From Rotaria sp. Silwood1 (taxonomy: Eukaryota; Rotifera; Eurotatoria; Philodinida; Philodinidae), in the NCBI GenBank assembly GCA_905250075.1, contig CAJNOP010000019.1, positions 2,457,022 through 2,521,021 on the forward strand: a stretch of DNA of 64,000 nt, read 5' to 3'. How positions within the stretch are numbered: position 1 is the first letter of the stretch; the number at the start of each line of letters is the position of its first letter. This document shows positions 37,100 through 49,194 of this stretch, in pieces. The notes beneath the pieces were generated by a model, which worked only from the letters and a program-made list of their open reading frames with translations, made no database searches and was not told where the DNA came from. A program made the position numbers and the translations under genes.

Positions 37100-37614
37100 A
37101 TGACTCGATCAAATAAAGCTGCCACTTCCGAACAGATGAATGATGAAAATCAAATAGGCGTAAGTGAAAATACTCAATGTTGATCAAATTGAATATGAAT
37201 TTTGATTGTCTTTTTTAAAGCCATTTTCTATTGTACCAAAGTATGATTGTCCTCATTTGGGTGATCACGCGTATGTATTACTTCAATCGACTCAATATGA
37301 TGAACATCATCAACCACCTTGTGTTGATTGTAATAAAACACAAGAGAACTGGGCTTGTCTACACGAAAACTGTAATTATGTGAGTCATTTTCGTCAACAA
37401 TCAAAATAGATTCATACATTTATTTCCATTATTCTATTAGATTGGTTGCTCTCGTTATCAGCAAAAGCATATGTTAAATCATCATGAATCAACTGGACAT
37501 AATATTTGTCTTAGTTTTTCAGATCGTTCAGTCTTTTGCTATGCATGTGATAGTTACATTGATAGTCCTCAATTGCATAGCCTTAATCGACAACTAAATC
37601 GTGTTTCTTATTAA
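37100..37614 (+). CDS. Stand-alone UBP-type zinc finger protein (ubiquitin-binding)
   Basis: Three exons, 37100-37159, 37221-37379 and 37441-37614, all joined in phase 0, encode 130 residues. After a 20-residue polar N-terminus the protein is one ZnF-UBP domain: CPHLG at about 30-34, CVDCNKTQENWACLHENC, IGCSRYQQKHMLNHHESTGH, then VFCYACDSYID. The zinc-binding Cys/His pattern and the aromatic residues that hold the free C-terminal Gly-Gly of ubiquitin (as in HDAC6 and USP5-like proteins) are in place. No deubiquitinase or deacetylase domain is attached, so it is probably a reader or carrier of free ubiquitin tails. Introns are 61 bp each. AATAAA lies at 37692. The start codon is the first ATG; the context AAAAATG is reasonable. 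Confidence 0.85.
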
Positions 37615-40116
37615 AATCAAACAATTAATAACAATATAACAAACTTTCATTAATATATTTTATTATTATTATTTTTTAATCTTGTTGTTTTAATAAAATA
37701 GTCCAGAGATTGATTTGATGTCTGTCTTTGTTGTTCATAGCATAAATGTGATTTTAACAAACATCTGAAGAGAAATTGTTTATCTATTATTAAAGATCTA
37801 TGTTTATGAAAATTTTCTTAAAAAAATAGGTTTTGAGTACTAATCACTTCACATATATAAAAATAATGAAAAGAAACGAGTTTTTGAAGAATTTTTGAAC
37901 TATAAGTTGACTCTTCCTTTTTCATATCATCAATGCTAATATATTTCAATTTGAAAAGTAGAGAATATCATTTCTTCAAATTAAACTGTTTGTATGGATT
38001 ATTATCTCTTAAGAAATAGTATCACTACGTTCTTTAGACATTCTATATGAAATATAAATAATCAAACGAAATAAATACTAGTCAATAATATCTAACATTT
38101 GTGTATATGTCTGAGGCAGAACTATCAATCATATTCATTGTCGATTCTATGATAATCTAATAATAAAATTTTTCGATGACATGTTCATATCTATTTTTCA
38201 TTATTCATGTAGTTTATTTTCAACTAAATCGTATGACAAAGAGTTATTTCTTCTTATCATCATCGACTTTTTTGACGTGTGACAATGACACTTGATAATA
38301 AAAAGAAATTGACTAGTGCAGGCTGGAATAAGCTGAAATGTGAAATGCACATGTATCTATTAAATTTATAATATTATAAAACAAAATTTATATATTAAAA
38401 AATCTTTACAAAATGATAACTCTTCTATAAACGTATAGAACTATGAGAATAATATATTATTAGCTATTGAGATTTATAGAATCATTTACACGATTCTAGA
38501 AGATTCTGATTACTCTTTTTATCTATACTCAAGTTTTGTTTTTTTGTAGTTAAACTGCTTCCTCTTCTGCAGGATGGGATCAACTATACTTATTAGTTTT
38601 TATATAATGTTAAAATTAGGAGAAAGTCAAATCATCGTTAGTTGAACTGATACTCAACAGCTATCTTTGGAAAATGTATCTGTGATTTCTAGGATATTTA
38701 ATTAATAATGAGAAACAACGATAAAATGAGAGACTTTGCTAAAATGTTTTAAGAAGACTTCGTTCATAGTTTTTTTCGAGTATTTGATTGAATATGGCTG
38801 AGTTTCTTTGTCATAGCTAAATTCTTTGCAACAAGAAGGTTATATTTTTGTTTTTCATTTTGAAAGTTTCTGATGATAAAGCTTTGAAATCCACTGAGAA
38901 CATTCATGTTGTAATTAACAAATGGAGCTATTTCGCTCCATTTATTGAGACAAATTTACTTTCAATTGTATTCTTAGATATGGAGAAATAGCAGAAAATA
39001 ATTTACTGTTTTCCGTTTATTTAACAAAGTCTTTATCCTAATTGAAAATCAAATTATTTTCTATATGTGGAGAAACTAGAGTTTTGAAAGGCTTCACTTC
39101 TAATTAAATGATAAATCATATCAATTTAACGAAGTATATTGCATTTTCACAACTCCAAAAGATGTCTAGTATGATGAAAATAATTATTTATAAATAAAGC
39201 ACATTGTTCTTTCTATTTTGATTACATCCATATGCGGATTATATGTGAACAAATTTGATTCATCCATTATGAAATATATTGATACCAAACGACATTTTAA
39301 TCAATCAACAAGTTCATCATCTAGTCCTTTCCTCGCTGAAACGTTGGCTTTGATTGAAGTATATTAAAATCGTTTTAAATTTTCGTAATATATTGGAATT
39401 GCAGTGAAGATGCTATGACAGACTTTTCAGCTAGTACGCTATTGAGAAAAGATTTGCCGTATTCTACTCAGAGTCTATAAAAAAAATACTGCTTTGGTTT
39501 CTAAGTTGTGTTGTTGTGAAACCAATCAATTCGCTTGGATTATCGGAGATTTACAAGTAAGAAACAGCATCTAAATGTTATTTGATCTTATAGTGTTAGA
39601 AATATCCAAGATAGCTAAAATGGAAGAAAGCTAATGTATATTAGTATTATTGGCCGTAGCCTATAGAAAAACTGTTCAAAATCGGATAAAGAATTATACT
39701 CTGAAGGCTTTTCTAACCGTCTGCCATAACATCATTAACACTAGTCATTGTCGAATTAGGAAATAGACAACTTAAGAAATTCGTAGAAATAACATAAAGT
39801 TTCTCCGAAGAATCCATAAAATCGATTTTTTTTTCAATAATCTTATCTGATGATTGGAAGGATTCATGTCTGCAGGTTTGAGTTGAATATACATTCAATA
39901 AATGCATAATGATAGGCTTATGCGTCAACTTAGATGATTACTTTGATCTATTTTTGCAGCATTTAAATCACGCCACCTTTTGTTTCCTTTGATTCATTGG
40001 TTGAAGCTAATAGGTCAATCATATTTTTTTCTTCTCTGTTTGTTATTTCATAACACTGATGAACATGGTGTGCAAGGTTTAAAAAGTGATTCACAGTAAA
40101 AATGACATAGAGACGA
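37615..40116. other. Intergenic, no gene recognised
   Basis: AT-rich DNA with frequent stops. The frame at 39713-39928 (minus) shows no motif. No repeat or RNA gene is evident. Confidence 0.55.
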
Positions 40117-40553
40117 TCACAAAATAAAGTAACACACATTACACACTCGCTTTTCTTCGTTCGGTAAGCATTTATGAAAGAGTTTTGTCAGGTTTTTTCT
40201 GTTGATGTCAAGCTCACCATATTTTTTTCCAATTATTTGCGCAGTCAAGCAATTCCATACAAAATGCGCCGGAAATGCGTAACAGAGATGACCATCTTTC
40301 GTTACCAGTCTCTGTTTTTGATGATCAAAAACGTGAGAATCAAAATTGAAAGTGAGAAAGTACATTACGCTTGCACATAGGCCAATAGTGTGTTACGATC
40401 CGAATTCGTAGATTTCTGGTTGGAATACTCCGAGAAATGGGAAGCAGGAATTTGGTAATCAGATTTATTGGTCGATTTTTTTCCAGTTCCGGCTAAAACC
40501 AGTCCTACTTCATTCATCAGAATAGCCACTTTTCTACCGACTTTCTTTGACAT
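40117..40553 (-). CDS. Unrecognised two-exon gene divergent from the vault-protein gene
   Basis: Exon 1 (40369-40553) begins with ATG and runs 61 codons plus two bases to GC|GTAATG. A 59-bp intron (40310-40368) ending ACAGAG joins it in frame to exon 2 (40117-40309), giving 125 residues. Unspliced, the two open frames meet at an overlapping TAATG, which is why they look separate. An acceptor 2 bp earlier would shift to an immediate stop. The product starts MSKKVGRKVAILMNEVGLVL, has a Ser/Thr/Asn-rich middle and a Cys-containing C-terminal half (GHLCYAFPAHFVWNC ... KRVCNVCYF). I do not recognise it. Exon length, intron length and position 275 bp from the divergent vault-protein start favour a real gene, but this rests on splice logic alone. 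Confidence 0.4.
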
Positions 40554-40828
40554 ATAGAAATCTCATTATCATCCACCAACATCAATTATATCAAACCGTT
40601 CAAATGTGTTTCAGAAAGTACCTGTATCTATGTTTTTGCCGACTTGATTTTTTTTCTTAACGCTCGTTTTCTTACCTTTTTCTACTTTTTTCGACACTGT
40701 AGAACTATCATTTCTATTCATATGCAGTCATTGAGTGTATGCATCGGACGAAGATCGATAAAATTTTGGAAACAGATGTAAATTGAATTTCTTTTTGTTC
40801 TATTTTAGTTTTAACATCCGACGATAGG
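40554..40828. promoter_or_regulatory. Divergent intergenic region, probable shared promoter
   Basis: A 275-bp gap between two outward-facing starts. It is T-rich towards the vault-protein gene and ends in an acceptor-like TTCTATTTTAG (40798-40808) 20 bp before the ATG, which could be a spliced-leader or 5'UTR intron site. No TATA box stands out. Confidence 0.35.
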
Positions 40829-42889
40829 ATGTCTTCTAAGAGTTTATCAGCTCAGATGGGTCCTGTTTATCGTATTCCACCTTATTATTATATTCACGTA
40901 TTAGATCAGAATACAAGTGTAACGCGATTGGAAATTGGTCCACAAAAGTTTTTTAAACAAGATAATGAGACAATAGTTTTTGGGCCCGATAAAATGATTA
41001 CTCTACCACCAAGACATTATTGTGTTATTGAAAATCCCGTTGTTAAGAATGAAGATGATCAAGCACAATTCGACAAAAATGGTCAGGCAAAATTGTTGCA
41101 TGGTAGCCAAGATGTTAGACTGGAAAATGATTATAAAGAACCATTTCCATTGTATCCTGGTGAAGTATTAAAACAGGTATTTGGAACACCTTTATTGAAA
41201 GTACAATTCAATAGTATCTGTTAATATTGTTCCAGGCTGCCACACTTTTAAAATATGTTGCAGCTAATTCAGGATTAAGATTAAAAGCCGTTTTGGATTT
41301 TGACGATAACGGGGAACAGCGAAAAGCTGGAGATGAATGGCTATTCGAAGGACCAGGTAAAGTAACCATGCATTCAGTTATAATTCAGTCGGAAATTTGC
41401 TCGATTCATGATAAATATAAGTCATCTGTACAAATATGTTGATTTGTTAGGCACTTATATACCACGCAAAGAAGTATCCGTTGAAGAGCATATTGCAGCT
41501 ACCGTGATTGGTCCAAATCAAGCACTAAGATTAAGTGCTAAAAAAGAACTTATCGATCGTATGGGTCAACGCCGTGTGGCGGGTGAAAATTGGTTAATAA
41601 AACAATTAGGTGCTTATTTACCATTGGCTTATGAAACGGTTGTGAGCATTGAAAATGCCTGTGTTGTAACAGATAAAAAAGCATTACATTTGCGTGCACT
41701 GAAAACATTCATAGATGATTTTGGCCAAACAAGAAACAATGGTGACGAATGGCTCGTCACAAAAGAACAAACAGAAACACATATTTTGAATGTTTATGAA
41801 CAACTTGTGACAATTGTTGATATAACAACATTCAATTCAAGACAATATTGTGTCATCTTAAATCCAGTTTCATGTAAGAATGTTAAATGTCAAACTATGA
41901 TCGCAGTTATTATGATTTCTATTTTCTTTTTAAGCTGATGGTAAAAATCAATGGGGCAAGAAGAAATTAGTCGTTGGTGACAAATCATTTTTCTTGCAAC
42001 CTAACGAACAATTAGAGAAAGGAATTCAAGATGTGTACGTGTTGAGTGAAGACGAAGGTATCATAGTAAAATGTATCGAATCGTTTGGTGATGAAATAGA
42101 CAATGTGACTCGGGTGCCAGGTAAGAGAAAAGAATTTTATTATCTTTTTAGTGTAGAGAAATCTCCTGCGGCTAGATTCTAACTAGGAAAGAATTAAATC
42201 TGTCTATTCTGTATGGGAACTATTTGCATCTTTTAAGGTGACAAATGGGTGATAAGAGGACCAAGAGAATACATACCACCGGTTCAAGTTGAAGTGTTAC
42301 AAAAAAGAAAAGCGATACCTTTGGGTACGGTTCTTGATGTTTTATATCTTGTTTATTTATTTGATACTTATCTAGATGAAAATGAAGGTATCTATGTTCG
42401 AGACTTGAAAACTGGCCGTGTTCGTGCGATTGTTGGTAATACATACATGTTAACACAAGATGAAGAACTGTGGGAAAAAGAATTACCACTAAGCATAGAA
42501 GAATTTCTTCAGCGAGATTCCTTAGTTGAAAGACGTGCCAAAACAACAGTAACATCATCGTTGCAAACGACAAAACGTGACAAATCCAGATTAGTTACAT
42601 ATCGAGTACCCCAAAATCAAGCCGTCCAAATGTATGATTACAAAGCAAAAAGTTCAAGAATTATTTTTGGACCAGAATTAGTCATGCTAGGACCAGATGA
42701 ACACTTTACATACGTAAATCTCTCTGGGTCTGTTCATGTTTCTTTATTTTTACTTACTTTTCTTTCTTTAGTTTTCGTGCTCAAAAAAGCTGTCAGCAAC
42801 AAAAAAATATTCTTTTCTGCTATCCTTGTATTTGTGTTGTCCCTTATTTTACGTCGCTTTATTTAATAAACAAAATAGAAAATGATTGA
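40829..42889 (+). CDS. MVP: Major vault protein, 3'-truncated copy
   Basis: Exons 40829-41176, 41236-41356, 41451-41873, 41935-42120, 42238-42324 and 42376-42727 join in frame and encode about 506 residues closely matching the N-terminal half of major vault protein. Hallmarks are [68 protein letters not shown] and [14 protein letters not shown]. These are the tandem body repeats of the vault barrel. After VNLSG the homology fades: a 44-bp intron could lead to 42772-42889, ending in TGA with a non-conserved tail (544 residues in all). The shoulder domain, cap helix and cap ring (about 350 more residues in full-length proteins) are absent; nothing downstream to 44.6 kb resembles them. Vaults are large cytoplasmic ribonucleoprotein particles built from this protein; a copy without the cap helix would not be expected to close a normal half-vault. 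It is a likely decaying or partial duplicate, though the retained frame is intact. Confidence 0.85.
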
Positions 42890-44672
42890 AGAAAGCTATC
42901 CATGAATAACAAAAGGCTTTTAGCAAACCTAGTCTACTTAGGTGCCGTGACACTTTGAACGAATTGAAAACATGCATCTTAAAACTAACATACCCACAAC
43001 ACAAAAAGACGTTTCCTTCAAGATATCTACGCATGAATAGATGATCATGCATATTGGCATTATATTATGCTCTGATTATCAGGAAAACAATTATAATTTT
43101 TCGTTGAAATCAAACGAACTTTGATACACTAATTTAGGATATCTTACATTATTGCTTAAAGTTTTTCTTAGACCATACTTTATATTAGAGTGAGTACAAG
43201 TAAAGCAAATGATAATCTTGGTTTGTAATCACCTAAATGAAAAAAAACAGAAAATTGAATATTATTGTGTGCTTTTAGAATAATGGAACGAGACTAACAC
43301 ACAAAAGTACAAATATACAAGGTTCTCAATCATTGTCTCGATAATATCAACGAATGAGATATCAATGATAGCTGTGGATCAGGCTCGAGTACTATTGATT
43401 AGATCTTATGTAATGTAATTGCATACTTATCTTAAACAGGTTTTTAGTTGTATATGAATGATGATATGAAATACAATATACAATTCAATTAAAATACTAG
43501 TTTTAACCTCTATATAGAGAGTTACAATACTATGATTGTGAACAAAGATGTCTTTGACAATTCAAATAGTTGTACTGTTGTAATTTAGAATCATGATGAA
43601 TTGTTGAATTCTCTATCTGTAAAAATTAAAAAAAACCGTAGTGAATAATAAAACATACAATCTCCATAAATTGTCATTATATGTTCATGCATATTTTTTT
43701 GACAATTGTTCCTCTAGAACAAAGCAACTTTCTCAATGAGCAAGAATCAAGTCTTGAATTTCTAATCAATGCCTCGAAAATAGCCAAAAAACGTGTTAGT
43801 AGACTATTGCTTTAGCCATTAATCGAATTAGATTTATGATATTGCTAGATAAAAAACCTATGTCTATTATTCACGGACCACAATACTGATACATTATTAT
43901 TTATTGTAATGTTTTAAATTAAATCTGTCAAGAAATTTGTTGAATACCCTACATATTTTACGTCATGCTTTTATTTGCATCTCTTATTTCGAATGTTTGA
44001 AACTTTATTAGTCATTTTTTTCTGATTCATCATACGATATTGTAAGTAAGTTGGTTTTTGTAAAGCTTTTACTTAGTACTAATTTTTGAGTGTTTAGATT
44101 GTTTACAGATGAGCCAAAAAACAACAGAAATATAGACATATATGTTTTGTTAATTCCATTGGTCAATAAGAAAAGGAGAACAAGTGATTTGCAAAGATTT
44201 CAATTATTGTACAAGTTTATATAATCGATGTGAAGTTCGCACAACAGAACAAGACCGTTCGTAAAATATTTTACACTTAGGTTGTTGAAGTCGAGTAAGA
44301 ATGAGAGTGCTTTGGTGCATGTTGCCAAATATCTTCACTCAGTTGTCGTTCTTGCAGATCTTTTAATACATCTAGCATTCCGAACTCATCTCAATTTGTC
44401 GTGTTCACTGTGCATCGAACTAAACGAATATTGCAACATAATATTGATCATATATAAAATCATTTTTTCAAATCACTAGCTTAATTACTAATCGTTTAAA
44501 AAAATAGCTTCTCAGACTATCAATCACATTTTACTTTTTCTTAATCTTCTATTCAACATTATGCTATTTCTGTATTTATCAATCTATAGTCTTTATCTAA
44601 ATCTTTATTTTGACATTACTTGGCATTTGTTTTGTATTTACTATTATCATTTTCAACCAAAGATTTTTCAAT
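42890..44672. other. Intergenic; no missing vault-protein exons found
   Basis: Searched for shoulder and cap-helix coding sequence of the vault protein without success. AT-rich, with short chance frames (42849-43052 minus, 44282-44479 plus). Confidence 0.5.
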
Positions 44673-45752
44673 ATGCATCGTACACGTTTAATTTCAATTA
44701 TATTATTTATTATTGTTCAATATTTCATTTTTGTTAATAGTCAATGTCCATCTAATTTCTTAATAGAACCATGTTTATGTATCGAGAATAATTCATCAAA
44801 TAATCAGACAGTACTCTATTCAACTTTAACAGAAACGATTCCAATTCGTCAAAAATCAATTATATGTGAACATATTAATAATTCATTCTTGGATTTACGT
44901 TCTATTTTTATTAAACTTAGTATTGTCTTAACAACAAATAATCAATCGAATAATCTTACGAATTTTAATGATTTTCTTTTACATAATACACAAATTAATC
45001 ATTTATCAGAAAATGTTTTTGGAAATATTACTTTTTCAAATATTTTATTATATCATAATCAATTATTAAAGTCAATTGATGTAAATGCATTTAATAATAC
45101 ACAAAATTATGTTGAAGTATTTAGAACTTTAAATACAAGTTTATCAGACAGTGATAAATTATTTATAGTAATAAGAAAATTTCATAATTTAAAATTTTTC
45201 AGTATGGAAAATGATGAACTACAATCCATTCCCGATTGTGCATTCAATCATACTGAACTTCGATATATATGGTTAGGTGTTGATTTTCGACAAACATTAC
45301 AACCACTTAAGCACATTGGTAAATATCCATTTTATAATGTACCAAATTTAATATCATTACGAATTTTTTCATCTTTACTAACAAAAATTGGTAAATATCC
45401 ATTGGCTATATATAGTAGACGGTCAACATCAATTGTTGATGATTTGAATCATATGTTATATATTGATATTGGTGGTTCAATGTTAAATGCTTCTAGTTTC
45501 GAACCAACATCACTTACTCGTTTTAGTAATCGACCAGTTTTTTTACGTCTTTACAATACAAGTATTGATTATTTGGATGAAACAATATTTCAACATTTTC
45601 TTGAAACACATCCATCATCATTATTAGGTGTTCAAGATTCGAATATTAGTCGAACATGTGACTATAGATCGTTATGGATTAAAGATGAATATTGTACAAA
45701 TATCAATTGGCGTGAAAATCGAGTATATGGAACTCCATGTTGTTCATTGTAA
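44673..45752 (+). CDS. Secreted leucine-rich-repeat-like protein
   Basis: A single exon of 359 residues. The frame opens upstream with TTG at 44610, but the first ATG is at 44673 and is followed directly by a clear signal peptide (about 1-23, ending FIFVNS), so I chose it. The mature N-terminus has CPSNFLIEPCLC, like LRR N-terminal caps of extracellular LRR proteins. Degenerate repeats follow, e.g. INHLSENVFGNITFSNILLY, LQSIPDCAFNHTELRYIWLG and IDYLDETIFQHF. The C-terminus has CDYRSLWIKDEYC and a final CC. Many N-x-S/T sites fit a glycosylated extracellular protein. The overall pattern resembles arthropod proteins annotated as the non-catalytic LRR subunit of oplophorus-luciferin monooxygenase, which are simply secreted LRR proteins. 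There is no transmembrane anchor. AATAAA overlaps 45760. Its function is unknown beyond probable protein binding. Confidence 0.75.
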   Translation: MHRTRLISIILFIIVQYFIFVNSQCPSNFLIEPCLCIENNSSNNQTVLYSTLTETIPIRQKSIICEHINNSFLDLRSIFIKLSIVLTTNNQSNNLTNFNDFLLHNTQINHLSENVFGNITFSNILLYHNQLLKSIDVNAFNNTQNYVEVFRTLNTSLSDSDKLFIVIRKFHNLKFFSMENDELQSIPDCAFNHTELRYIWLGVDFRQTLQPLKHIGKYPFYNVPNLISLRIFSSLLTKIGKYPLAIYSRRSTSIVDDLNHMLYIDIGGSMLNASSFEPTSLTRFSNRPVFLRLYNTSIDYLDETIFQHFLETHPSSLLGVQDSNISRTCDYRSLWIKDEYCTNINWRENRVYGTPCCSL

Positions 45753-46015
45753 TTTGTTAAATAAACAATCGAACTTATTCGCTGGTTGTATAATTATAAA
45801 TATTGAGTATTGAGTTCGGATAATCATCCTAGTAATAATACTGAGTTGGATTTTCGAAACATGCGCATGGAACGAGAGATAAGGACTTCGAAACAAAACG
45901 AGTTCTGTCAAGTTCATTACATTCATATGCTTCATACTTAATAAATGAATGAAAAAGTTCAGAATTTCTTATATCTGATGGTTCTATTTTGAGTATGAAA
46001 ATATATTTTGATTCA

Positions 46016-46313
46016 ATGTCAAATGTTAGCAAAAGATGCTTTCTTTCGTCATTATTAATTTTCTTCTATTTTTATTTATTGATAAGCACGGCTTTGTCTT
46101 GCTATCAACAATCAAAATTTGGCTGTCGTACTTATATTAGTTTCTCAACAGGTGAGAGTGTATCAAATATGTAAAACTCTTCTTATTCTACTTACCATTA
46201 TCGTTGAAAGCTATATAGACAATAATTTGAATTAAACATTATTAACCTTCTAATTAATTCTAGATTCTCAATTTAATCTACTTAATTTTGTTATTTGTTA
46301 TGATTTTCCTTAG
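46016..46313 (+). CDS. Possible small secreted peptide, two exons
   Basis: Exon 1 (46016-46151) encodes a Lys/Arg-containing start, a strongly hydrophobic segment with an ALS-type signal cleavage site (about residues 10-30), and a short tail with CYQQSKFGC, ending at ACAG|GTGAGA. An acceptor TTCTAG at 46258-46263 opens 46264-46313 in phase, ending in TAG, for 61 residues in all. ATG at 45995 in the same frame is an alternative start. Two or three Cys in the mature part could form a disulfide, as in small peptides. No family is recognised; evidence is the signal-peptide shape and matching splice phases. Confidence 0.3.
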
Positions 46314-47779
46314 GATAACTTGAAACATGCGAAGGCACCAAAAGCTTCTGAGAGGGTATGCGTGTACATCGTCTTAACACATATAATCACTCACATCCTT
46401 TTACCTTGTCATTATATGCTTAATCATATGTTATTTTTCTCTTATAATGCAAACCATCAAGTAGGTCGAAAAAGAAGACCTTCAATTAAGTAAATATTCT
46501 TAGTGTAGATCTAATGGATCGTCTCAGTTTTATTATCATATTAGTTGCATCGATAATTCCACTATACAAACTTTTTTATATATTTATAATGAATTCATTT
46601 TAATTAATCAGTTGTCTAGTTATCGTTTTATTGTCTTTTAAATTATCGGAGTTATTTATTTACAATACTTGATATACATTGATCAAATTAGTATCATTGG
46701 TTGGATTGGTTTTTGACAAATAACTTATAGTTTTGTTTTGATGCTACAGTCATGATATGATATAGTAGTGAAATGAAATACTAACTAGATATTATTCATA
46801 TTAACCAAACTGTTTCATAAACTATAATCTTACATATTGTAAATATCGCTACGGTCAAATAATCGATAAAATACTAAAATTGCAGATTAAATACATAAAT
46901 CAATAATGGTATATACTATTGAGTTGCTTTCTTAACATACATATAACCGTTATCAAGTTTAATTTTCGTCATATTAGTTTGTTCTCAAGACATTAATTTT
47001 TTTATGTCGTATTTCAAATAGTACTAGATTTTAGAAATAATTACAATTAACTTTAAGACACCTTAAAAACGCTTTTTAAAATTTTTATTAAGTTCTTTAC
47101 TGTTAATTTGCTTGACACCAAATAATACACTTTTAAAAATTTAAAACATTAAAGAGTAACACAGAAATTTTTCCGATAAAATATATTACAACTTCAGATT
47201 CAAAACTGTTTTTCATCTATCTATAATTAATTGTATACTTGTATCTGTTACTCTCTTGTATACAAAGAAAATAATAAAGAAAACGAAAATGTTACAATAA
47301 ATTGAAGACCATATGTTAGTTCATGAACGCGATGTTCACGAAAACATGCTATATTAAATACAATAACGCTACCGTTGACAAAGAGGACGATAATTGATAT
47401 GAAATATCAGAACCAGTAGAGTGAGATTTAGTCAAAGTAGGGTGTTGGAGTTCATACAGAGCACACACAGAAAACACTGTGAAATAATTGTAATCTTCAT
47501 TTTTTCCTATGTAGATTGCTTTGACCAATATATACTTAAATAATAGTTAAACTGGTAACTATTATCAGTTTTTCATATGTGAATTATACTAATTCATAAC
47601 TTTGTCAACATATTAATCAGTTATGAATTTAATTGAACTTCAGTTTCTCTTATATTCATGATTGTGCCAATAGGCGTCTTATCTTATGTGAAGTCTTTTC
47701 TTTCTCAGTATATTGCTATACAATCAATGATACGTAATGTTCATAATCGTGTTACTGTTACATTCATCTATGCATGATT

Positions 47780-48165
47780 GAACCTTCTTCTCATTCTATA
47801 TCGTTATTCACTCATATATTATATGTATTGTTCTCATCTATCTATTCTTACGTTATGTCCTTACTTGATTGTTCGTCTTATCTGTTCTCTCCTTGGCCTC
47901 ATCACTTGTTCATTCTTACATTGTTCTCTTCATGGCCTCATCTTCTTTTTTTGCATCATCACTTATTCTACTCGTGTATATAAACGTGTGATTTAAATGT
48001 AAACGGGACGATTGTATGATATGAGGGAATAGAATACAGTGTATCACCATCAACACTAACATCCTTTATATCATTAATCGTCACATGACGATGATATGAT
48101 ATGAAGGAATAAAATCACCAACCACACCAACATTTCTTCTATCATTTTTTTCGTCACAATGATAG
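47780..48165 (+). repeat. Dispersed repeat, copy B (copy A at 23500-23775)
   Basis: A pyrimidine-rich leader with TCTCTCCTTGGCCTCATC near 47888 is followed by the block GTATGATATGAGGGAATAG ... CACTAACATCC ... AATCGTCACA. The end block occurs twice in tandem (about 47998-48077 and 48088-48160), unlike copy A, which has one. Confidence 0.55.
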
Positions 48166-49148
48166 TTTTCAATTTCCAACGATTTATCGAGATTCGTTCA
48201 AAGAATTATTATTCATATATATTGAACATTGAAATCTTTTCTAGTTTTTCAATCAATTAAGTTTACTTTACATGTCTTAGTACAATAGCTTTCTTATATT
48301 AATTAGTTTTACGGGCCTTCTTCCAAATCAAGCTATAATCTTTTCTTCAAGAATTGCTACTCATATCTTAAATGTGTTTATTATTTCGATTGTAATATGT
48401 TTTGCAACATCAACTTTAAACGTCAATATTTTATTTAATCAGACTAGTTTAATTGCAAGATTAGTTGTAGGATAGTGATTATTTTATTCTTGTTCACATT
48501 ATTCAAATTACTTTTTAGAAGTATTCAATAATATAAATTTATTCAATTTTAATTTAGAATAATATGCTTTAGTATAACTAACCCTAAATATTCTTTGAGA
48601 AAAATTCAGTTTACGAAGTTAACATCACCTTCATATGGCCTGTTGAAATTTATAATTTTTCTTATTAATACGATTCATTCATTTTTGAGGCTATTCGTCA
48701 TACTTCAAAAGAGTTTGATATTCAATTTTATTAACGAAAACAAACTAATCATAGATGATTAGTTTGAATGAAAAATTTCTATCAAAACATCGATGAAAAT
48801 TACTCACTGGTGCAAAATGAATTTACTGGTATTTCACAACATGCTGGTAAGGACAAATTTTACTCGTTCTCTTACATCGTGAAACTTTTAATATAAATCT
48901 TTTTACAGTGGATTGCAAACGTCTAATAGTTTCGCTCCTCGTGAATTATAAAAAATGTCATCATCAAATGATGCAGTTCCCAATAATATTGAAATTCTCA
49001 AGCAAAACATCAAGGCTAAAACAAATGCAGATAAACTTGCAAAATGTACAATCGATCTATGAGATGCACGAATTGATCCATGTGAAGATTCATCAGTTAT
49101 ACCTGAATTATTGGTCATTACATTAAATTATAAAAACAAGAATGATGA

Positions 49149-49180
49149 TGTGGCTGTGGATGTGGGTGGGTGTGGGTGTT
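49149..49180 (+). repeat. Short TGTGGG-type (telomere-like) tract
   Basis: TGTGGC, TGTGGA, TGTGGG, TGGG and TGTGGG follow one another from 49149. Bdelloid telomeres have been reported as TGTGGG repeats, so this may be an interstitial telomere-like remnant. At only about five diverged units, chance or a GT-rich microsatellite cannot be excluded. Confidence 0.4.
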
Positions 49181-49194
49181 GAGAGAAGACTTAC

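Larger units (their letters stand above)
45753..48900. other. Intergenic with one tiny candidate gene and a dispersed repeat
   Basis: Contains the candidate secreted-peptide gene (46016-46313) and dispersed repeat copy B (47780-48165). The remainder is AT-rich without coding signal. Confidence 0.5.

Noticed and set aside
42220-42573. 117-codon frame on the minus strand
   Set aside because: Antisense shadow of vault-protein exons 5 and 6.
48957-49135. Plus-strand frame starting MSSSNDAVPNN with one in-frame TGA
   Set aside because: Looks weakly coding, but there is an internal stop, no family match and it runs into the GT-rich tract; not enough to call a pseudogene.
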